Positions 51,712-61,681 are shown, counted from the first letter of the stretch. The stretch: DNA of 64,000 nucleotides from Perkinsela sp. pyNocScin1 (GCA_964019655.1 CAXHTR010000006.1:62001-126000), one strand, 5' to 3'. Made by a program: numbers and translations. Notes: a model not told the origin generated them from the sequence alone.

Positions 51712-54057
51712 TCACACAATATTGACAGAAGAAACGGGAATGTAGCCAATATTTTCCTTTCGTCCAACGAGGGGCGCAGTTGGCTTGAGGGCACCAAGCT
51801 CGTTGAGTTCTTTTGTGCCATACAAGTCTTTTTCATGGTAGAGTGACTCGTTCTGCGCGATTCCACGGAAAAAGCTCTTCGTCAGCTCGATGCACATGTC
51901 TGTGCTCGTGTTCACGTTTGAGCCCAAGTTCTGTAGGATCCACTGTGGCAGTTTGCCGATCTTATCTGCAGTGGAGTACCGGCAGTCTGCAAGGATCATG
52001 ACGCCGTAGTCAGCTTTGTTTCTCAGGACTCGACCAATGCACTGCGCCGATTGCCGCATGGCATCAAATGTCACGTACTCACTCTCCGTTATCTTAAGAT
52101 TTTCCTCAATCCACCGTTTTCGCTCGTTCAAAGCGCGTATTTCAGGCGGTAGGAAGGGAACACCCACCATCACGACACATCGACCGTAGTGCGAGTCGAA
52201 GTCTATCCCTTCTGATATCTTTCCACGCGCAATACTAAAAAAGATTGCCCCTCGACCGATATCACACGCCTTGCGATAGTTTTGCAGCGCTATGTTCGTT
52301 TCTTCAGTGTCTTTGGTCTCCACGAAGACGAGCTTGCTCTTGTTGAGCTCATCGAGGACCCCCGACTGCTTCCATGAATGCAAGATTTTCCCCATGTAAA
52401 TGTAGCCGGTAAAGAAGCAGACAATGCCATCTGGGACAACGCGCACGAGCGCCAGTAAGAGGTTTGCGTAGCTTGCCTCCACCGCTGGGTGTCGATGTTC
52501 GTCTTGCCGCGTTTTATAGCTTGTGTTCAGGTCAATAGGCTCGTATGTTTTGCTGAGGGGAGCTTGGCCACGCGCGACGATGATTGGGGCTATGCAGCGC
52601 CTATTTATAGTCATTTCGAAGGCCTTTGAGACGATTGGTAGGAAGCCAAGGATTTTCGGGAAGATGTGCAGTGGAGAGAGCGTCCCACTTGTCAGAACGA
52701 CGTTGTTGTACGATTTGAAGACGGGCCGCATGCCGACGGACGCATCGAGGCATGCGAGCCGCAGGACTGGATCAGGCGTGTGTAGTATATTTGTAGGGTC
52801 GTAGGGCTCAAAGATGACGGTGAAAGCGTTTGGGTCATACCACGAGATGTACGTCAGAAACGAGCAGATCAGTGATATGTGGCGAAACTGATGCGTATCG
52901 GCAATCTCGAGTGTGTTCAGAAGTAAACGAAGGCGAGCAGCGCAGTACCTGAGCTGCGGGGGCTCCAGCCGAACTTCTCGCTTCAGCACGCGGAACAACG
53001 TCTCGGGCTTGCAGACGTAGACAGAAGACATGGGAAAGTACGTCTTTTGGATGACTGTTGCTATTTTGGTGAGCATGCGGAGAAATTGCTTCGCATCCTT
53101 CATCGTATCGGTAACCGCCGCCTTTTGCATCTCCTGCCAGAGCTCTTTCGGGTTCACGAGCTGGTCGTCGACTTGGATACGCCGCCGCTGCATGTCTTCA
53201 ACGAGCTTAGCGAACTCGCTTTGGATCTTTGAAAGATTTTCACCGACCTTTCGGTCGTACATCTCGTGCAGGTCCGGGATATTCTCCGAGACAGCGAGAT
53301 CAATGTTTTTCAATTCAATTGTGCGGCTAAAGGCTTCTATGCATACATCGTCGACGTTGTGGCCCTCATCAAGGACGATGACGCTATTATCGGGAAGCCG
53401 ACTTTTGACGACTGCGTTGAGCTGTGGGTCGACAAGGTATGTGTAGCTGTGAAACAGAAAGTTCGCGTGCTCCACGCACTCACGGGAGAGCCAGTATGGG
53501 CACAGCTGTCTTTGAGCACCAAGGCGACGCAGGTCGTCAAGTGAGTACACGCCCTCTGATATCATCTTTGTGCTGGCCATCGTGAGGGTCTCTATATTCT
53601 GGAAAAATGAACATGATTCGTGCGAGCTATCTGACCAGTGGGCTGTACGCCTGCGGCAAGCGGCATCGACTTCTGGCCCGAAGCCAAGTCGATAGACCTC
53701 AGGATGAATACACATGTTCTTTCTGGCAGAGACACCGATCGCGAGCAGTGGGTGAAGCTCTTTGCCTTCTTTTTTCATGTAAGCGATGAGCTTTTTCAAT
53801 TCCTCCATGACCTTCATGATCTCTGCAACGGTGCGGGTACAGTACACAATTTTTCCCATTTCGCTCCGATAGGTATTCCAGTACGCCACAAGAAGTGCGA
53901 GGAGCGCGATTGTCTTGCCTGTCCCACACGGCATCTCAAGCAGGAGGTGGCCTTTGCGATCAAGACCACGCTTGAGCTCAAGCATATACTTGTACTGCTC
54001 AGGATACACGAAGTCGTACGGGAAAAGTACTTCAAGCTCTTCAAGGTAGAACCGCAT
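51712..54057 (-). CDS. XPD: XPD/RAD3 (ERCC2), TFIIH 5'-3' helicase
   Basis: XPD opens DNA in nucleotide excision repair and holds CAK to TFIIH. The 781-residue protein has motif I MPCGTGKTIALLAL near 42-55, the Fe-S cluster Cys at 116, 134, 149 and 186, motif II at 229-234 reading LDEGHN rather than DEAHN, and motif IV/V (IFFSIARGKISEGIDF near 625). Motif VI QSAQCIGRVLRNKADYGVMI is near 690. The start MRFYLEELEVLFPYDFVYPE is the family's Q-like region. Length matches human (760). The gene ends 68 bp upstream of SNW1. Confidence 0.95.
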   Translation of the reverse strand: MRFYLEELEVLFPYDFVYPEQYKYMLELKRGLDRKGHLLLEMPCGTGKTIALLALLVAYWNTYRSEMGKIVYCTRTVAEIMKVMEELKKLIAYMKKEGKELHPLLAIGVSARKNMCIHPEVYRLGFGPEVDAACRRRTAHWSDSSHESCSFFQNIETLTMASTKMISEGVYSLDDLRRLGAQRQLCPYWLSRECVEHANFLFHSYTYLVDPQLNAVVKSRLPDNSVIVLDEGHNVDDVCIEAFSRTIELKNIDLAVSENIPDLHEMYDRKVGENLSKIQSEFAKLVEDMQRRRIQVDDQLVNPKELWQEMQKAAVTDTMKDAKQFLRMLTKIATVIQKTYFPMSSVYVCKPETLFRVLKREVRLEPPQLRYCAARLRLLLNTLEIADTHQFRHISLICSFLTYISWYDPNAFTVIFEPYDPTNILHTPDPVLRLACLDASVGMRPVFKSYNNVVLTSGTLSPLHIFPKILGFLPIVSKAFEMTINRRCIAPIIVARGQAPLSKTYEPIDLNTSYKTRQDEHRHPAVEASYANLLLALVRVVPDGIVCFFTGYIYMGKILHSWKQSGVLDELNKSKLVFVETKDTEETNIALQNYRKACDIGRGAIFFSIARGKISEGIDFDSHYGRCVVMVGVPFLPPEIRALNERKRWIEENLKITESEYVTFDAMRQSAQCIGRVLRNKADYGVMILADCRYSTADKIGKLPQWILQNLGSNVNTSTDMCIELTKSFFRGIAQNESLYHEKDLYGTKELNELGALKPTAPLVGRKENIGYIPVSSVNIV

Positions 54058-54217
54058 GCCACTTAGGGATTCTGGTTCATCTCTAAGTTACGATAGAGTC
54101 ACAATTTAACTATGGATGGAACGCAAAGCTACAAAAAGAATATATCTTAGATAGACGTCCGGAAAATGAGCGCAGGGGTATGCAAAGAATGGTTGCACCG
54201 GTGTCTGTGGAGGAAAG

Positions 54218-54697
54218 TTATGGGGCCTGGAGCGTTTTGAACTCTTCTTGGAGTTGCTTCATGCGCTGGCCGTGCTCGCGGGTCAGCTGATCGCGTTGTG
54301 ATTCGTCAGTTGTATGTTTCAACAGATCATCATACTGACCGATGGCATTTTTTGTAATTTTTTCCGCATCTTCGTAGTCTTCAGCATAGTAAGTTGTGCC
54401 TGTACTCTCGCGCGCTTCGTCGATGGCTGTTCGTGCCTCCTCAAAGGTTTTATTTAGAACCCGCATGTTTGTATAAAATCGCTCAGAATCGGTCACATAT
54501 GATCGCACCTGCGGGCGGAGCAAGGTTAGCCGCTTACTGGAGTTGAAACGCGCGATATAGCCCATACGAGGGGAAGAGTCTGTTTGCTCAAAACAAGAAG
54601 CATATGTTCTTGATTGTTGTGGGGCCAACACTGATAGCCGGGCCTTTGTTGCCTTTGGAGACAGCCAGGTGCCCGCCGATAACTTGCGGAGAAACAT
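54218..54697 (-). CDS. Small mitochondrial-like helical protein, unrecognised, 159 aa
   Basis: The ATG at 54697 gives an Arg/Lys/Ser-rich N-terminus (MFLRKLSAGTWLSPKATKAR) without acidic residues, typical of a mitochondrial presequence. A second basic segment follows to about residue 68. The remainder is an acidic coiled-coil-like helix pair (EEARTAIDEARES, HGQRMKQLQEEFKTLQ). No family is recognised. It is separated from XPD by 160 bp. Confidence 0.55.
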   Translation of the reverse strand: MFLRKLSAGTWLSPKATKARLSVLAPQQSRTYASCFEQTDSSPRMGYIARFNSSKRLTLLRPQVRSYVTDSERFYTNMRVLNKTFEEARTAIDEARESTGTTYYAEDYEDAEKITKNAIGQYDDLLKHTTDESQRDQLTREHGQRMKQLQEEFKTLQAP

Positions 54698-55001
54698 TGT
54701 GACGATAAGGAATCGGAAAAATTACCAGCTATGAAAACCAATAGTCTATCACACGTTTGTGAAAAATAGAGAATGTTTTGCATGTTTTTAATCTAAAATC
54801 AAAACAAAAACACCATACTGAGTCCACACAGACTTTGATTGACTTAAACATCAAACCTACTTATTTTGTTAATGAGCTTATAAGATGATGCCGCAAAGGT
54901 TAGTGTAGCAGGGCGTGGACCAGTGTGTAGCCAAGCTAGAGCTGAATTTGTAATGCAACATGTGCGTGATAAAGCAGGTTTGGCACATTGTGTTGTGCAG
55001 A
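54698..55001. other. Intergenic, no gene seen
   Basis: 304 bp of AT-rich sequence between two minus-strand genes. It contains A- and T-rich tracts that could serve as a promoter for the gene at 54218-54697. No tRNA, snRNA or conserved ORF was seen. Confidence 0.5.
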
Positions 55002-56015
55002 TCAGTGGCTTCCGAAGTTCATGTGATAGGGCATACCGTAGCCCATGGGCGGGACGCCATACATGTTCCCTGAGTTTGACTTATCTTGACGGACTTGTGG
55101 GTGCATTCCACCCATGAAGTACGGCGTAGGGTAACCTGGTGGTACGCTTGGCTGGCTCGGCGGTGGAACCGGGTTATGGTGGTATGGTACCTGGTACTGT
55201 GAATGATAATCGAACGCTGGTGGCACCGGTGGGTATGCTGGTGGAATCATGTGCCCGAAAAATCCTCTCTTGTTTCGAGGGGCATATGGATTTGGCTGCC
55301 TCGCTGGAGCGTCTTTTCGTGCAGCCTGGGTAACGCCTCCTGCTCCCCCTATCGGAACTTCGCTGAAAGCTGACTGATTCGTGCCTTCAGGTCCAGCAGA
55401 AGCGCGTGGATTTGATGCGTTATCACTGCTATATGAGAAGCGGCTTGGGAGCGAATGGAGCCACGCCTGTCCGAAGCTCTGGTCTTTCTCCTGAAGTTTA
55501 GGCTGCATTTCCTGACTTGCCGTCTGCTCTTGACGCTCACTTGCGAGCGGTGTACTTACACGACGAAGTTCTTCAAATTTGTACTTTTCCTCATCGGGCT
55601 TCTCAATACCAAACGCAAAGCTGATATTTTCCTGAGCGTCTAGTGCGCTTATATCGTCTTCTATCTCCAGAACTTTGTCCATGTGCACCAAAAAGCTGAC
55701 GTCTTCACTGGCTGCAAGATATGTTTTATAATCACATTGTGAAGGCTGCTCGTTTTTTATTTCCTCGTGCTCTGTAATTTCTGCAGGTGCTGCATCTATT
55801 TCTTCTGTAAGAGGTTTCTCTTGCTGCGTGGCGGCGGGATCAGCGTTGGCAGACTCTTTCGGTACTTCAGATACAACCTCAGTTTTCGCGGATTGTTCTT
55901 TTGTAGAGCTTTGCATGCTTTGGCGCAGACGATCTTTGAAGCTCAGTCCATCTTGAATTTTCGATGCGTTCGTTATTTTTTGAAGCTCTTTCTTTTCACC
56001 GTTTTTTGATTTCAT
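55002..56015 (-). CDS. Disordered Pro/Tyr-rich protein, unrecognised, 337 aa
   Basis: The ATG at 56015 opens a protein of low complexity: a Lys/Glu/Ser-rich N-half and a C-terminus rich in Pro, Tyr, Gly, His and Met (PPAYPPVPPAFDYHSQYQVP and similar). A short conserved-looking core is YKTYLAASEDVSFLVHMDKV near 102-121. The pattern resembles RNA-granule proteins, possibly binding deadenylation or decapping partners. I cannot name a family. Confidence 0.5.
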   Translation of the reverse strand: MKSKNGEKKELQKITNASKIQDGLSFKDRLRQSMQSSTKEQSAKTEVVSEVPKESANADPAATQQEKPLTEEIDAAPAEITEHEEIKNEQPSQCDYKTYLAASEDVSFLVHMDKVLEIEDDISALDAQENISFAFGIEKPDEEKYKFEELRRVSTPLASERQEQTASQEMQPKLQEKDQSFGQAWLHSLPSRFSYSSDNASNPRASAGPEGTNQSAFSEVPIGGAGGVTQAARKDAPARQPNPYAPRNKRGFFGHMIPPAYPPVPPAFDYHSQYQVPYHHNPVPPPSQPSVPPGYPTPYFMGGMHPQVRQDKSNSGNMYGVPPMGYGMPYHMNFGSH

Positions 56016-56121
56016 ATGTTTTTTTTGTTTTTTAGCGTTTGTATTTTACTCGTAAGTCAAGAAAAACAAGGTATTTATGGAGATTGGAGCATGAGTACAC
56101 AAAAACTTTATGTGTACGCAC

Positions 56122-56862
56122 TCAGTGACGCTCTCCTACAAAATATTCAACTGCAAATGGAATTATTTGATTTTTGATGGCAGTTCCAAGCTCGTAATCC
56201 ATCTCAATCTCAATTTCCAAGCCTTCGTAGTCGATATCTGCTTCTTCGCCCTCTGGAATAGTCGGCGGGTTAAAAAAGTTGAAAAATGAGTCTGAGGGAC
56301 CATCAGCCCCGGGTGCGCCGCGCTTCGATGATCGGCGCCGGACTTGGGTCACGTCAGCGTCCTTTGATTTCCATTGAATCGCACTGCCCACAGTCTTGAC
56401 AAGTATAGGCTCACCATTCACGAATTCCTGGTAATACCCCTTTTGCAAGACACATGCATCAAAGTATTCTGACGACTCAAACTCAAAGTTCAGAACAAAG
56501 CCCTTAGTGATATCATTATCGATGTACGCGAACGAAATATTGGTCAAATGCTGCAGAACAGCTTTGTCCTGCGTTGTTATCATGTGCGATGTCGTCACAT
56601 TGTGAAGGAGGCATTGGAGCCAGAATCCAGGTATTGTTTGCCCAGCTTGATCGCTGCCGGTGATGACGCTGGTCCTTTTTTCATAAAAGTTCTTCAAAGC
56701 ATTCTGATATCTCATCTCCAAGCCCGCCACTTCGGCATCATAGGACTCTTTCATACGCTGGAGCTGAATCGAAATACCACGCGTTGCATAAGCTCTGCCA
56801 CGAATTTCAACTGGCAAGCTGCTTAGCCTTTCAGCCATTCTTTCCATGGGATGCTGCTCCAT
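56122..56862 (-). CDS. NAP1/SET-family nucleosome assembly protein
   Basis: NAP proteins escort H2A-H2B. The frame begins upstream at a TTG, but the first ATG is 56862 (246 aa). A long dimerisation helix spans about residues 15-70 (MKESYDAEVAGLEMRYQNAL, then FYEKRTSVITG). The NAP core follows: IPGFWLQCLLHNVTTSHMIT, VLQHLTNISFAYIDNDITKG (typical 'L..L......DI..GF.L.F.F'), then NPPTIPEGEEADIDYEGLEI. The latter corresponds to the F.PP..P segment, here followed by Glu/Asp. A long acidic tail is lacking. The C-terminal VEYFVGE ends the fold. Confidence 0.82.
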   Translation of the reverse strand: MEQHPMERMAERLSSLPVEIRGRAYATRGISIQLQRMKESYDAEVAGLEMRYQNALKNFYEKRTSVITGSDQAGQTIPGFWLQCLLHNVTTSHMITTQDKAVLQHLTNISFAYIDNDITKGFVLNFEFESSEYFDACVLQKGYYQEFVNGEPILVKTVGSAIQWKSKDADVTQVRRRSSKRGAPGADGPSDSFFNFFNPPTIPEGEEADIDYEGLEIEIEMDYELGTAIKNQIIPFAVEYFVGERH

Positions 56863-56956
56863 TTGCGAGATAGTATCTTTAGAGCAGTGTGAAAATAAAA
56901 AGTAGATCCTTTGAATGATAGAATGATGCAAAGTCAAGCTTCAAAAGAATTCACCC

Positions 56957-58567
56957 TTAGTTTCCCATGCCCCTGTGACCGGCTTTGATGATTTCATCTA
57001 CCAGCAGGATTTGCGAAGCAATCACAGCACAGGAGTCTACCATACTACGCTTGACAATCACATTATCTAGAATTCCTTCTTGCACAGGGTCAAGAAGAGC
57101 CCCAGTTTGAATGTTGATCCCGTAATAAGGTGTTTCAGGCGGACATGCGGAAGCAAATCGGCTCTGTAGCTCTATCACTGCACTTTGAGTGTCGAGAGAG
57201 CTATTCTCAAGTAGGGTTTTCGGAATGACAAGTAGAGACTCAGCAAACGCCCGCACGCCGATCTTCATCTTGCCCTCGACATTATTAGAAAATCTTAATA
57301 AGTGCTGATTACATGCAACCTCGAAAGATGCCGCTCCTGGAATCACTGCTTTATCTTCGATGGCGTTTTTGACACTTCTCAGGCCATCGCGAAGAGCATC
57401 TTTGATTTGTGCGATAGTGTGATCATTAGGGCCATTGACTAGAACAGTACACGAAGAGCCCCCATTTGAGTTTTCAACAAATGTATACTTTTCTTCTCCC
57501 AGGGTTCTTTCGTACACAAGCTCGGCAAAGCCAAGAGATGATTCGGTCATATTTTCAAAGCTATTCAGAGCTTCACCTCCGCATGATAGAACAAGTCTTT
57601 CCATGTTCCGCTTCTTTGCGCGCCGCAATGCAAGAATCCCTTCTTTAGCGAGCATTTCGAGGGCGATAGGGTCTATCCCCTTCTGGTTGATGACAACAAG
57701 GTCCCTACCTAATTTCCTTTTGAGATCTATGATTTGCTGCACTCTTTCATCAGTGGCTCGGCGCTCTGACAAAGCTAAAGCCTCTTTTTTTGATGGATCG
57801 GAGTACTGAAAATTCGCACCAAGCTCAGAGCGCTCAAACTCCAAAGAAACATTGCAAATAAGTATACTTGCATTTTGAACTTTACGCGGCATGTCTTCAT
57901 GCCGTGCACCATGATCAAGCACAATACCATTTATAAATTGAGTATCGCTGGCGGCCTTGTGCTTCATGTGCATAATTTCGATCATATATAAGTCTATGGG
58001 TTCTCCATTACGCTTGATGCACTCGATAGCGTCAACGGCCGTCACTGCGAGAATCTTTGCTATGTCAGGCTTGACCTTAGTTGAGACTGATGTCAATGCA
58101 ACACTATTAAGTTTATCTTTGTATGCCCAGTGCTCAGATGGGAGTATATGCTTGAATTTTTCAAGAAATGATAATGCTTCAACGCGCGCAGCCTCAATAC
58201 CGTTTGTCAAAACTCGTGTATGAACACCTTCACCTATGTACTGCTCGCACTGTCGCAGTATTTGAGCAATCAAGAGCACTGTAGATGTCGTCCCATCTCC
58301 AGTTATTTCGTCAATTGCTGTTGCAGCCCGAGCTATCATTGCTGCAGTAGGGTGTTGAATTTGCATTTCTCCGAGAAGAACACATCCATCTTTGGAAAGT
58401 TTGACTTTTCCAGCTCCACTCACGAGCATTTTTAGAGTCCCTCTTGGTCCCAAGCTTGATTTTAAGATTTCGGATAAACCTCTCGCGGCGGAAATATTGA
58501 GCGCTAATGCAGCGTTTTTATTGACTGCTTGACCACCAGGATTTAAGTAGTGTATTGAGCTGCTCAT
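56957..58567 (-). CDS. CCT6: CCT6 (TCP-1 zeta), cytosolic chaperonin subunit
   Basis: CCT folds actin, tubulin and others. The open frame reaches 58705, but the family start (SIHYLNPGGQAVNKNAALA) puts the ATG at 58567, giving 536 residues. Zeta markers are the LSEILKSSLGPRGTLKMLVS run and GEMQIQHPTAAMIARAATA. The nucleotide motif is ITGDGTTSTVLLIAQ near 87-101. Further signatures are VVINQKGIDPIALEMLAKEG and PGAASFEVACNQHL near 390. CCT5 lies 3 kb away on the other strand. Confidence 0.93.
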   Translation of the reverse strand: MSSSIHYLNPGGQAVNKNAALALNISAARGLSEILKSSLGPRGTLKMLVSGAGKVKLSKDGCVLLGEMQIQHPTAAMIARAATAIDEITGDGTTSTVLLIAQILRQCEQYIGEGVHTRVLTNGIEAARVEALSFLEKFKHILPSEHWAYKDKLNSVALTSVSTKVKPDIAKILAVTAVDAIECIKRNGEPIDLYMIEIMHMKHKAASDTQFINGIVLDHGARHEDMPRKVQNASILICNVSLEFERSELGANFQYSDPSKKEALALSERRATDERVQQIIDLKRKLGRDLVVINQKGIDPIALEMLAKEGILALRRAKKRNMERLVLSCGGEALNSFENMTESSLGFAELVYERTLGEEKYTFVENSNGGSSCTVLVNGPNDHTIAQIKDALRDGLRSVKNAIEDKAVIPGAASFEVACNQHLLRFSNNVEGKMKIGVRAFAESLLVIPKTLLENSSLDTQSAVIELQSRFASACPPETPYYGINIQTGALLDPVQEGILDNVIVKRSMVDSCAVIASQILLVDEIIKAGHRGMGN

Positions 58568-58659
58568 TTCGTGAAAGCTGATAAAAAGATAAAACTTATA
58601 TAGGGAAAAGAATGTTGGATAAACCTGCAAGAAAACTTCCGGGCGCGCATGTAATGTAC

Positions 58660-58821
58660 TTACAGTTTCTTTAGGGAACCCTTCTTTTGCATTTCCTTCT
58701 TGCATCGCCGGGCATTTTCGTGCTGTATCACTTGGTAGGCAGCAATCATTGTTATTCCCGCAAAGACAATTTCTCGTTGAAATCCAGCAATTTTTTCGAA
58801 GAGTTTCCGAAATCCAGACAT
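58660..58821 (-). CDS. 53-aa single-span membrane protein
   Basis: A 54-codon frame (with TAA) runs from an ATG at 58821 to 58660, shorter than most gene-finder cutoffs. It starts MSGFRKLFEKIAGFQREIVF, then has a hydrophobic segment (about 18-32, IVFAGITMIAAYQVI), and ends in a Lys/Arg-rich tail. This layout fits tiny respiratory-chain or assembly subunits of the inner mitochondrial membrane. It fills the only space between CCT6 and the divergent MetAP2 gene, and its stop lies 93 bp before the CCT6 start. I do not recognise a specific family. Confidence 0.55.
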   Translation of the reverse strand: MSGFRKLFEKIAGFQREIVFAGITMIAAYQVIQHENARRCKKEMQKKGSLKKL

Positions 58822-59065
58822 GCTTTCTAATAAGAGCGAAAAAGATTGGTACGATTAAATTTCGAGGTTCTTCCGAAGCACATCAACAAATTAATCTTAC
58901 GAGTTCGAATTTTGTCTATTAGAAAACTCTATCATCGGGAAATTATTAATCACCTGCTACACAGAACATGTTGTGCTTTCATTGTCAATATCAAATATTA
59001 AGAGACTTAATGCAGAAGTAACCGTGACAAGATTGTCATAAATTTACTGACATTTTAAGTAAAAA

Positions 59066-60253
59066 ATGGGGAAGAAAGGGAAAGGTTCTAAATTGCACGA
59101 TATGAGCGATGATGATTTACTGAATCAGCGAATTCAGGAAATGATGATGGCTAGAACTCCCGAGGAAATAGAGGCACAAGAGCACCTCGAGCTGATAAAA
59201 TCTTCGCGTCTACGGAAACCAATCAGCCAACTTTATCGAGATACTGAATTTCCCCAAGGAGAAATAATGGAGCGAAATTCTACAGGAAGGTCATATGTAG
59301 AGAAATTCGATGTCCATAAGCTTCGAAAAGCTGCGGAAGTCCATCGGCAAGTGCGTAAATGGGCCCAAAGTTGGATCAAGCCTGGAATGAAAATGATTGA
59401 TATCACAGATCACATCGAAGATTACTTAGCATTCCTGATTGAGAAAGATGGTCTTCATGCTGGACAAGCTTTTCCAACAGGGTGCAGTTTAAACAGTGTA
59501 GCAGCCCATTGGACTCCGAATACTGGTGACAACACAGTCCTAGGGTATGACGACGTCTGTAAAATCGACTTCGGAACTCATGTAGAGGGGACCATCATAG
59601 ATAGCGCATTTACCGTTAGCTTCAACCCGATTTTCGATGATCTCAAAGAGGCAGTTAAGGCTGCAACGAATGCAGGCATTAAAGAGGCCGGTGTTGACGT
59701 TCGCCTATGTGATATTGGGGCAAAGATCAATGAAGTAATGACATCCTATGAAGTGACTATCAACAATAAAGTATATCCTATAAAACCGATCAAAAATCTT
59801 CATGGACACACTATGGATAAATATACAATCCATGCAGGAAAAAGTGTTCCACAAATCGACAATAAAGATGACACAAAGATGAAAGAAGGTGAGCTCTACG
59901 CAATAGAAACGTTCGGATCCACAGGAAAAGGATTCGTTGTTAACGATGATCCATGCTCGCACTACATGCTTATCAGAGGGCGTGAAAATGTTGCAGCAAA
60001 GTCAGTAAAAGACCAAAAGCTCCTCAATCATATCAAAAAAACGTTTGGTAATCTTGCTTTTAGCCGTAAGTGGCTCGATCGCACAGGTTTCGAGAGGCAC
60101 ATTATTTCTTTAAACTCGCTTGTGCAGCAGGAAATCATAGAAGACTTTCCCCCTCTTACTGACAGAAAAGGGTGCTATACGGCCCAGTTTGAGCACAGTC
60201 TTCTGTTAAGACCGAATTGCGTTGAAGTTCTATCAAGGGGCGATGATTACTAG
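59066..60253 (+). CDS. MAP2: Methionine aminopeptidase 2 (MetAP2)
   Basis: MetAP2 removes the N-terminal Met of nascent proteins. The 395-residue protein has a short Lys-rich start (MGKKGKGSKL), instead of the long basic region of yeast and human forms. Metal ligands are in KIDFGTHVEGTIIDSAFTVS (both Asp), LHGHTMDKYTIH (His), the segment AIETFGSTGKG (Glu) and AQFEHSLLLRP (Glu). WAQSWIKPGMKMIDI is typical of type 2. The gene diverges from the small membrane protein across 244 bp. Confidence 0.95.
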   Translation: MGKKGKGSKLHDMSDDDLLNQRIQEMMMARTPEEIEAQEHLELIKSSRLRKPISQLYRDTEFPQGEIMERNSTGRSYVEKFDVHKLRKAAEVHRQVRKWAQSWIKPGMKMIDITDHIEDYLAFLIEKDGLHAGQAFPTGCSLNSVAAHWTPNTGDNTVLGYDDVCKIDFGTHVEGTIIDSAFTVSFNPIFDDLKEAVKAATNAGIKEAGVDVRLCDIGAKINEVMTSYEVTINNKVYPIKPIKNLHGHTMDKYTIHAGKSVPQIDNKDDTKMKEGELYAIETFGSTGKGFVVNDDPCSHYMLIRGRENVAAKSVKDQKLLNHIKKTFGNLAFSRKWLDRTGFERHIISLNSLVQQEIIEDFPPLTDRKGCYTAQFEHSLLLRPNCVEVLSRGDDY

Positions 60254-60335
60254 ATAATTTCTCGGTGGTGCGTAGTTAAGTAGATTTCGTAATACGCTTC
60301 TGCTGTGTGTCTTTTTTCGATTTTTTCATGCTACC

Positions 60336-60764
60336 ATGATTCACTTCTTTCTGATACAGAACCGGAATGGCAAAACTAGACTCGAGAAGTGGTATAGTGA
60401 CTACCGAGCTTCACAGCGGGCTGAAGTTAAAAATGAAGCTCACCTCCTTGTTTCATCCAGGGATTCAAAAAACACTCTCTTCGTTGACTATGCTGGAAAG
60501 TTGCTTGTTTACAGGCGGTATGCTGGACTCTTTTTCATTCTTTGCATCGATAAAGAAGATAATGAGTGCTCAGCGCTGGAGATCATTCACCTTTTCGTCG
60601 AGATTCTTGACCATTACTTTGGGAACGTCTGTGAATTGGACATTATCTTCGGGTTTCATCGGATATACATGATTATCGATGAATTATTTCTTGCAGGGGA
60701 AATTCAAGAAACATCTAAAGAAAGAATCTTAAAGCGTATCGATTTCCTTGAAAATAAAGCGTGA
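60336..60764 (+). CDS. AP2S1: AP-2 complex sigma subunit (AP2S1)
   Basis: The sigma subunit stabilises the clathrin adaptor core and binds dileucine signals. The 142-residue length is exact for the family. Matches include [80 protein letters not shown] and [10 protein letters not shown]-2 rather than AP-1 sigma is favoured by [14 protein letters not shown] and the YRRYAGL segment. Clathrin-mediated endocytosis is therefore likely present. Confidence 0.92.
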   Translation: MIHFFLIQNRNGKTRLEKWYSDYRASQRAEVKNEAHLLVSSRDSKNTLFVDYAGKLLVYRRYAGLFFILCIDKEDNECSALEIIHLFVEILDHYFGNVCELDIIFGFHRIYMIIDELFLAGEIQETSKERILKRIDFLENKA

Positions 60765-60854
60765 GCTTGGATCCGGAGTCGATGAATACTGCATCTCTTC
60801 AGTATTAATCACTAAATTATAGTTTCTTTTATTCAAATTTTAGATCATGATCGA

Positions 60855-61601
60855 ATGAAGAGCTATTGCACCGATTGGGCCATAAAGCTGAGAAATTGCA
60901 GGCGTTACTGCGGGTCTATAGGTAACAAAGTTTCATCGCAATCTGGCCTGACCACCGTGGACAATGAGAAGGCAACTCAGGTTGGTTTGGGATCACATAT
61001 CAATGACCTTAGCATAGATCGAGAATCCTCAGGACTGACATTATCAGACGTGAAAATAGCATTTTTACTACGGTGTCGGAAAGTACATCCCTTATGCGGT
61101 GGAAGCCGCAAAGATTACGAGCAATTGAAAAAGTCCTATGCTATTGTTGCAGCACACGTATCTGGGGGACATGTCCTTGACTTTGATCCGGGCGAATGTG
61201 CAACTGAAATGTACTACAACACGCGCGAAGTGAAAGAGCTCCGAACTATATGGACATCATCTGTGCTCTTAATCATCCTCATTGCCTTTCTGGCTTTGCA
61301 CATTTGTATGGCAGTTGTCACGTACCAAAAGCAAGCTGAAGCTCTCGGCAAGTATCGCAACCATATTGCGGCAGATACCATGAAACCGTGGTGGGGAAAT
61401 GCAGCCACGTACGAGCAAGGTGTTAAGCGACGTTACATTGAGCAGTGGAAGAAGGTGAAATCTGGTGCTCAGCAGCATAGAATCGAGCATATTGGAACAG
61501 TCAAGGCAGCATCTGGTCACGATGATAGCTCGATCATTCACCCATCGAGTGAACACATTGAAAACCTTCGTCAGAAGGTTGAAAAAGCGAAAGCTATGTA
61601 A
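60855..61601 (+). CDS. Membrane protein with a degenerate J-like domain
   Basis: The ATG at 60855 gives 248 residues. Residues about 60-100 (LTLSDVKIAFLLRCRKVHPL, then KDYEQLKKSYAIVAAH) have the helix spacing of a J domain, but the HPD triad is HPL, so Hsp70 stimulation is unlikely. A membrane helix spans about 136-157 (SVLLIILIAFLALHICMAVV). The C-terminal third is basic and amphipathic. The N-terminus is Lys/Arg/Cys-rich and could be a presequence. J-like proteins without HPD occur in mitochondrial import motors (PAM16 type), which is a possible but unproved comparison. Confidence 0.55.
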   Translation: MKSYCTDWAIKLRNCRRYCGSIGNKVSSQSGLTTVDNEKATQVGLGSHINDLSIDRESSGLTLSDVKIAFLLRCRKVHPLCGGSRKDYEQLKKSYAIVAAHVSGGHVLDFDPGECATEMYYNTREVKELRTIWTSSVLLIILIAFLALHICMAVVTYQKQAEALGKYRNHIAADTMKPWWGNAATYEQGVKRRYIEQWKKVKSGAQQHRIEHIGTVKAASGHDDSSIIHPSSEHIENLRQKVEKAKAM

Positions 61602-61681
61602 AATAATGGATTTAGAATGCTCTCATATCTATTCTGTGGCTCTATACTAATTACAGCGCACATTGGTTTCTCTTAAATCTC

